DNA from: Streptomyces sp. XD-27
Lineage (GTDB): Bacteria > Actinomycetota > Actinomycetes > Streptomycetales > Streptomycetaceae
Assembly (NCBI RefSeq): GCF_030553055.1
Contig: NZ_CP130713.1
Span: forward strand, 3,968,001-4,032,000
Reading direction: 5' to 3'
DNA length: 64,000 nucleotides
A model generated the notes under the pieces. That model had not been told where the DNA came from and made no database searches. It saw only the letters and a list, made by a program, of their open reading frames with translations. How positions within the stretch are numbered: position 1 is the stretch's first letter; each line of letters opens with the position of its first letter. The position numbers were made by a program, and so were the translations under genes. Shown here piece by piece: positions 59,683-64,000 of the stretch.

Positions 59683-60465
59683 ATGCCTGACATATCACCG
59701 CCAAGGCTCTCCCGGAACCGCACCGCCCTCGCCCACAAGGCCCGCTACGCGCTGCGGCACCCCCAGCGGATCCCCGCCCATCTGCGGCGGTCGGTGCGGG
59801 ACGCATGGCTGCGGGCCCGCCACCGCGACCACGTCGCGTATTACCGGGCCGTCATGGCCTCGGATACGGCGCGGAGCGCCGACACGGCGGTGGGGAGCGG
59901 GTCGGCGGAGCGGTGGCTGGCGCTCGGCCGGATGCAGTTCGACTACCTCACCGAGCACGGGCTCACCCCGCGGGACCGCATGCTGGAGATCGGCTGCGGC
60001 AATCTCCGGGCGGGCTGGCGGTTCATCGACTACCTGGAGCCCGGCCACTACTACGGGATCGACATATCCCCCGACATCCTGGTCCAGGCCCACAGGACGC
60101 TCGTCCGCCGCGGTCTGCAGGACAAGCTGCCGCATCTGGCGCTCACCACCGATCTGACGCTGGACTTCCTGCCCAGCGCTCGCTTCACCGTCGTCCACGC
60201 ACACAGCGTCTTCTCGCACTCCCCACTGCACGTCATCGAGGAGTGCCTGGCCCACGTCGGCCGGGTCCTGGCGCCCGGCGGGTTCTTCGACTTCACCTTC
60301 GACCGCACCGAGGGCAAGGAGCACCACGTGCTCCGCGAGGACTTCTATTACCGCACCGAGACCCTGCTGGAGCTGGCGCGCCGCCATGGGCTCGCCGCCC
60401 GCTTCATGGAGGACTGGGAGCGGCGGCCGCACGGGCAGTCCAAGATCCGGGTCACGCACGCGTGA
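59683..60465 (+). CDS. class I SAM-dependent methyltransferase
   Basis: 260 residues. After a basic N-terminal region (KARYALRHPQRIPAHLRRSV) comes a methyltransferase fold: RMLEIGCGNLRAGWRFIDYL (motif I), GIDISPDILVQA, FTVVHAHSVFSHSP and VLAPGGFFDFTFD. The C-terminus is Arg/Lys-rich. Such proteins methylate sugars or natural products. ATG at 59683 follows GGAGAACCGCGC. The frame is open upstream, antisense to the GNAT-Nudix gene, with no better start. Substrate unknown. Confidence 0.85.
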   Translation: MPDISPPRLSRNRTALAHKARYALRHPQRIPAHLRRSVRDAWLRARHRDHVAYYRAVMASDTARSADTAVGSGSAERWLALGRMQFDYLTEHGLTPRDRMLEIGCGNLRAGWRFIDYLEPGHYYGIDISPDILVQAHRTLVRRGLQDKLPHLALTTDLTLDFLPSARFTVVHAHSVFSHSPLHVIEECLAHVGRVLAPGGFFDFTFDRTEGKEHHVLREDFYYRTETLLELARRHGLAARFMEDWERRPHGQSKIRVTHA

Positions 60466-60581
60466 CGGCGGCCCCAAGGGCCGATGTCGGATCAGCAGGC
60501 GTCGAGCGGTAGCTCCAGCATCCCCGACTTCCTCGCCTGGGCCGCTCACCGAGACCTGCGTGACCGCCGCGCAGAGCTGAG

Positions 60582-60609
60582 GGGGCCGGGAGCAAGCGCT
60601 CCCGGCCCC
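60582..60609. terminator. terminator hairpin between methyltransferase and bkd operon
   Basis: A perfect 12-bp stem, GGGGCCGGGAGC (60582-60593) with GCTCCCGGCCCC (60598-60609), loop AAGC, 23 bp after the E2 stop on the minus strand. Most likely the bkd operon terminator. Confidence 0.85.
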
Positions 60610-60632
60610 TCACCGTGCCGTACAGGCGACAA

Positions 60633-62084
60633 CTACGCCCAGGTGATCAGTTTCTTCGGGTTCTCCAGGACCGCCGCGACGTCCGCCAGCACCTTCGAGC
60701 CCAGTTCGCCGTCGACCAGGCGGTGGTCGAAGGACAGGGCCAGGGTCGTCACCTGGCGCGGCTTGACCTTGCCCTTGTGGACCCACGGCTGGAGCTTGAC
60801 CGCGCCGAAGGCGAGGATCGCCGACTCTCCGGGGTTCAGGATCGGGGTGCCGGTGTCGACGCCGAAGACGCCGACGTTGGTGATGGTGACCGTGCCGCCG
60901 GACATCGCCGCCGGGCTGGTCTTGCCCTCGCGGGCCGTGGCGACGAGGTCGCCCAGCTCCGCCGCCAGTTCGGGGAGGGTCTTCCGCCCGGCATCCTTGA
61001 TGTTCGGGACGATCAGGCCTCGCGGGGTGGCCGCCGCGATGCCCAGGTTGACGAAGTCCTTGTAGACGATCTCCTGGTTGGCCTCGTCCCAGGTCGCGTT
61101 GATGTCCGGGTTGCGCCGGATGGCGACCAGCAGGGCCTTGGCGACCAGCAGCAGCGGGTTGACCCGCAGGCCCACCATGTCCGGGTCCTGCTTGAGGTCC
61201 TGGACCAGCTTCATCGTCCGGGTCACGTCGACCGTGACGAACTCCGTCACATGGGGCGCGGTGAAGGCGCTCGCCACCATCGCCTGCGCGGTGGCCTTCC
61301 GTACGCCCTTGACCGGCACCCGGCGCTCACGGTCCGCGCCGACAGCGGCCGGAGCAGGGACGGGAGCGGCCTCGGGCTCAGGGGCCACGGCCGCCGCGGC
61401 CGGGGCCGCCGCCGCGTGCACGTCCTCGCGGGTGATGGTCCCGTCCGGGCCGGTCGGGGTCACCGTCGCCAGGTCGATGCCCAGGTCCTTGGCGAGCTTG
61501 CGCACCGGCGGCTTCGCCAGCGGGCGCACGCCGATCGGTGCGGTGGTGAAGGTGCCGGTGGGTGCGGGAGCCACGGGCGCGGGCGCAGGGGCCGGGGCTG
61601 CGCCGTGTCCGTTCAACTCACTCTGTATCGCGGCCGCCGCCCGCCGCTCCTCCGGGGCTCCCCTGCCGGGCACCGGCTTGCGCGGGCGCCGCTTCGTCGA
61701 CGACGGGGCCGCGCCGTAGCCGACGAGGACCGCCTGGCGGCCCTGCGGCTCCTCGTCCGCCTCCTCCGCCGGCGTCTCGGGAGCGGCGGGCGCGGCCTCG
61801 GCGGCCGGCGCCGCCGGGCCCGCGCCCGGCTGGGTGTCCACCGAGATGATCACCGTGCCGACGTCGACCGTGGTGCCCTCGCCGAAGCGCAGCTCGTGCA
61901 CCACGCCGTCGAACGGGATCGGCAGCTCGACGGCGGCCTTGGCCGTCTCGACCTCGCACACCACCTGGCCGTCGGTCACCGTGTCGCCCGGCGCCACGTA
62001 CCACTTGAGGATCTCCGCCTCGGTGAGCCCCTCGCCCACGTCGGGCATCTTGAACTCGCGGAAGCGCTGATCGGTTCCAGTCAT
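60633..62084 (-). CDS. bkdC: branched-chain 2-oxo acid dehydrogenase E2 (dihydrolipoyl acyltransferase)
   Basis: 483 residues. An N-terminal lipoyl domain with CEVETAKAAVELP (lipoyl-Lys near 48) is followed by an Ala/Pro linker, an E3/E1-binding domain near 190-225 (VRKLAKDLGIDLATVTPTGP) and a catalytic domain ending in SFDHRLVDGELGS, with the active-site His and Asp. One lipoyl domain and the ETAKA context fit branched-chain complexes. It transfers acyl groups to CoA, giving isobutyryl-, isovaleryl- and 2-methylbutyryl-CoA for branched fatty acids and polyketide starters. ATG at 62084 with GAGGAGA upstream. Third gene of the bkd operon, 23 bp after E1beta. Confidence 0.93.
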   Translation of the reverse strand: MTGTDQRFREFKMPDVGEGLTEAEILKWYVAPGDTVTDGQVVCEVETAKAAVELPIPFDGVVHELRFGEGTTVDVGTVIISVDTQPGAGPAAPAAEAAPAAPETPAEEADEEPQGRQAVLVGYGAAPSSTKRRPRKPVPGRGAPEERRAAAAIQSELNGHGAAPAPAPAPVAPAPTGTFTTAPIGVRPLAKPPVRKLAKDLGIDLATVTPTGPDGTITREDVHAAAAPAAAAVAPEPEAAPVPAPAAVGADRERRVPVKGVRKATAQAMVASAFTAPHVTEFVTVDVTRTMKLVQDLKQDPDMVGLRVNPLLLVAKALLVAIRRNPDINATWDEANQEIVYKDFVNLGIAAATPRGLIVPNIKDAGRKTLPELAAELGDLVATAREGKTSPAAMSGGTVTITNVGVFGVDTGTPILNPGESAILAFGAVKLQPWVHKGKVKPRQVTTLALSFDHRLVDGELGSKVLADVAAVLENPKKLITWA

Positions 62085-62107
62085 GGTCACGACTCTCCTC
62101 AAGCCCC

Positions 62108-63088
62108 TCAGTACGCCAGCGCGCGATCGACGGCGTCGAGTACCCGGTCCAGTCCCGGAAGGTACTCGTCCTCCAACCGGGACGGCGGGTACGGGGCGTG
62201 GAAGCCGCCAACCCGCAGCACCGGGGCCTCCAGGTGGTAGAAGCACCGCTCGGTGATCCGGGCGGCCAGCTCCGACCCCATGCCCATGAAGACCGGCGCC
62301 TCGTGCACCACCACCAGCCTGCCCGTCTTCTCCACCGACCGCTGGACGGTGTCGAAGTCGATCGGCGACATCGACCGCAGGTCGACGACCTCGACCGACT
62401 TGCCCTCCTCGGCGGCGACCGCGGCGGCGTCCATGCAGACCTTCACCATCGGCCCGTAGCCCGCGAGCGTGAGGTCGGTGCCCTCGCGGACCACCCGGGC
62501 CACGTGCAGCGGGCCGGGGATGGCGGAGGTGTCCAGCTCGGACTTGTCGTGGTAGCGGCGCTTCGGCTCGAAATAGATGACCGGGTCGTCGCTGGCGATG
62601 GCCTGCTGCATCATCCAGTAGGCATCGGAGGCGTTCGCCGGGGAGACGATCTTCAGGCCCGCGACGTGCGCGAACAGCGCCTCGGGGGACTCGCTGTGGT
62701 GCTCGACCGCGCCGATGCCGCCGCCGTAGGGGATGCGGATGACGACCGGCATCTTGACCTTGCCCAGCGAACGGGCGTGCATCTTGGCCAGCTGGGTGAC
62801 GATCTGGTCGTACGCGGGGAAGACGAAGCCGTCGAACTGGATCTCCACCACCGGGCGGTAGCCGCGCAGGGCGAGGCCGATCGCGGTGCCGACGATGCCG
62901 GACTCGGCGAGCGGGGTGTCGATGACCCGGTCCTCGCCGAAGTCCTTCTGGAGGCCGTCGGTGACGCGGAAGACGCCGCCGAGCTTGCCGACGTCCTCGC
63001 CCATGATCAGGACCTTGGGGTCGTTCTCCAGCGCGGTGCGCAGGGACGCGTTGATCGCCTTGGAGAGCGACATCTTCTGGGTGGCCAT
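62108..63088 (-). CDS. bkdB: branched-chain 2-oxo acid dehydrogenase E1 beta subunit
   Basis: 326 residues, transketolase-like beta subunit. Diagnostic segments are EDVGKLGGVFRVTDGLQKDF, DTPLAESGIVGTAIGLALRG, VEIQFDGFVFPAYDQIVTQL, PYGGGIGAVEHHSESPE and VVVHEAPVFMGMGSELAARI. It forms an alpha2-beta2 thiamine-diphosphate decarboxylase with the E1alpha encoded one base upstream. ATG at 63088. The gene is full-length and intact. Confidence 0.95.
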   Translation of the reverse strand: MATQKMSLSKAINASLRTALENDPKVLIMGEDVGKLGGVFRVTDGLQKDFGEDRVIDTPLAESGIVGTAIGLALRGYRPVVEIQFDGFVFPAYDQIVTQLAKMHARSLGKVKMPVVIRIPYGGGIGAVEHHSESPEALFAHVAGLKIVSPANASDAYWMMQQAIASDDPVIYFEPKRRYHDKSELDTSAIPGPLHVARVVREGTDLTLAGYGPMVKVCMDAAAVAAEEGKSVEVVDLRSMSPIDFDTVQRSVEKTGRLVVVHEAPVFMGMGSELAARITERCFYHLEAPVLRVGGFHAPYPPSRLEDEYLPGLDRVLDAVDRALAY

Positions 63089-63089
63089 G

Positions 63090-64000
63090 TCAGTTGCCCT
63101 CCTCGGACGCGGAATCGGTCACGAACGACGCCTGGTACGCGGCGAACTCGGCGCGCTCCTCGTCGACCAGCGCGTGGCCGTCCGCGTAGATGTGGTCGAA
63201 GAGCGACATCTTCTCGGGATCAGGCATCGCCCGCACCGCGTCGCGCACCCGCTTGGCGAGCGCGTCGCTCTCCGCCTCCAGCTCGGTGAAGAACGCCTCG
63301 TCGGCGAGGCCCTCGGCGGTGAGGTAGGTGCGCAGCCGCAGGATCGGGTCGCGCGCCTCCCACAGCTCCTGCTCCTCGGAGCTGCGGTAGCGCGTGGGGT
63401 CGTCGGAGGTGGTGTGCGCGCCCATGCGGTACGTGAACGCCTCCACCAGGGTCGGGCCCTGGCCGGTGCGGGCCCGCTCCAGCGCGTCCCGGGTGACGGC
63501 CAGGCAGGCGAGGACGTCGTTGCCGTCCACCCGCACGCCCGGGAAGCCGAAGCCCGCGGCGCGCTGGTAGAGCGGCACCCGGGTCTGCTTCTCGGTCGGC
63601 TCGGAGATGGCCCACTGGTTGTTCTGGCAGAAGAAGACGACCGGCGCGTTGTAGACGGCGGCGAAGGTGAACGCCTCGTTGACGTCGCCCTGGCTGGAGG
63701 CGCCGTCACCGAAATAGGCGATGACCGCGGAATCCGCGCCGTCCTTGGCCACGCCCATCGCGTATCCGGTGGCGTGCAGCGTCTGCGACCCGATGACGAT
63801 CGTGTACAGGTGGAAATTGTTGGAGTTCGGGTCCCACCCGCCGTGGTTCACGCCGCGGAACATGCCCAGCAGATTGGTCGGGTCGACGTCGCGGCACCAG
63901 GCGACCCCGTGCTCGCGGTAGGTCGGAAAGACGTAGTCGTCGTCGCGCAGGGCCCGGCCGGAGCCGATCTGGGCGGCCTCCTGGCCCAGCAGCGAGGCCC
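63090..64000 (-). CDS. bkdA: branched-chain 2-oxo acid dehydrogenase E1 alpha subunit (5' end outside window)
   Basis: At least 303 residues are visible; the start lies beyond 64000. The thiamine-diphosphate motif is GDGASSQGDVNEAFTFAAVY then PVVFFCQNNQW. GAHTTSDDPTRYRSSEEQEL, the conserved loop around the phosphorylation-site region, is also present, and upstream DDYVFPTYREHGVAW and LGMFRGVNHGGW. It decarboxylates the 2-oxo acids of Val, Leu and Ile and passes the acyl group to E2. An internal ATG could be mistaken for a start, but conserved sequence continues beyond it. The stop is one base before the E1beta ATG. Confidence 0.95.
   Translation of the reverse strand, partial: ASLLGQEAAQIGSGRALRDDDYVFPTYREHGVAWCRDVDPTNLLGMFRGVNHGGWDPNSNNFHLYTIVIGSQTLHATGYAMGVAKDGADSAVIAYFGDGASSQGDVNEAFTFAAVYNAPVVFFCQNNQWAISEPTEKQTRVPLYQRAAGFGFPGVRVDGNDVLACLAVTRDALERARTGQGPTLVEAFTYRMGAHTTSDDPTRYRSSEEQELWEARDPILRLRTYLTAEGLADEAFFTELEAESDALAKRVRDAVRAMPDPEKMSLFDHIYADGHALVDEERAEFAAYQASFVTDSASEEGN

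Noticed and set aside
1..64000. tRNA or rRNA genes, plasmid or phage origins
   Set aside because: No cloverleaf-like segments, rRNA stretches, integrase genes or attachment-site repeats were seen on reading both strands; a covariance-model scan would be needed to exclude small RNAs.

Overview
The window is high-GC actinobacterial chromosome, almost certainly Streptomyces. The genes have strong G/C third-position bias, many GTG and some TTG starts with GGAGG-type ribosome sites, TTA codons that are almost absent, a SARP/AfsR-type regulator, a mycothiol-dependent isomerase-type protein, a FadE5-type acyl-CoA dehydrogenase and a branched-chain keto acid dehydrogenase operon. A perfect 16-bp parS site at 55326-55341 and core genes (metG, aspS, bkd) point to the origin-proximal chromosome core rather than an arm.

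Layout. 0-6.5 kb: a PP2C phosphatase, a LuxR-type regulator, a divergent HisA/PriA paralogue, an SDR, a cupin, a small unknown protein and CutA. 6.5-10 kb: an accessory-looking block of an XRE-TPR regulator facing three 4-bp-overlapping small genes and a methyltransferase; four of these five genes carry TTA codons. 10-15.3 kb: MarR with a paired SMR efflux system, a DUF4242 protein, and a NERD-UvrD helicase coupled to a ketopantoate reductase-like gene. 15.5-25.3 kb: STAS protein, ECF sigma factor, VOC protein, DUF2277, cold-shock protein, LigB-type DNA ligase, DHA2 exporter, a RibB-like protein with an altered active-site motif, a membrane endo/exonuclease/phosphatase protein, a LysR-type regulator and a lipoprotein.

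25.5-37.3 kb: PhoX phosphatase with an upstream PHO-box-like array, a VWA protein with a very long disordered N-terminus, metG, a FitAB/VapBC-type toxin-antitoxin pair with a palindrome across its start codon, a truncated response regulator, a polysaccharide deacetylase lipoprotein, an L,D-transpeptidase-like protein and aspS. 37.4-45 kb: a PAS-GAF-SpoIIE-HATPase phosphatase, an AI-2E/PerM family membrane protein, pirin, an autoregulated methyltransferase-TetR operon with three abutting operators, SseB and a decayed IS605 tnpB.

45-64 kb: FadE5-type acyl-CoA dehydrogenase, M18 aminopeptidase next to a SARP-NB-ARC regulator, DUF4232 lipoprotein, NHLRC2-like thioredoxin/NHL protein, nitrilase-family amidohydrolase, DinB/MDMPI protein, parS, a D-threonine aldolase-like PLP enzyme behind a GntR-MFS operon, a GNAT-Nudix fusion, a methyltransferase, and the bkd operon (E1alpha cut by the right edge, E1beta, E2).

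Two themes recur. Short tandem repeats are common: inside genes the periods are mostly multiples of three (9, 18, 36 bp), while at gene ends and between genes they are 16, 17, 21 or 47 bp and can supply or move stop codons. Several palindromic sites sit exactly where a product of the adjacent operon could bind for autoregulation. I saw no tRNA, rRNA or CRISPR array. All calls come from reading the sequence; no searches were run.
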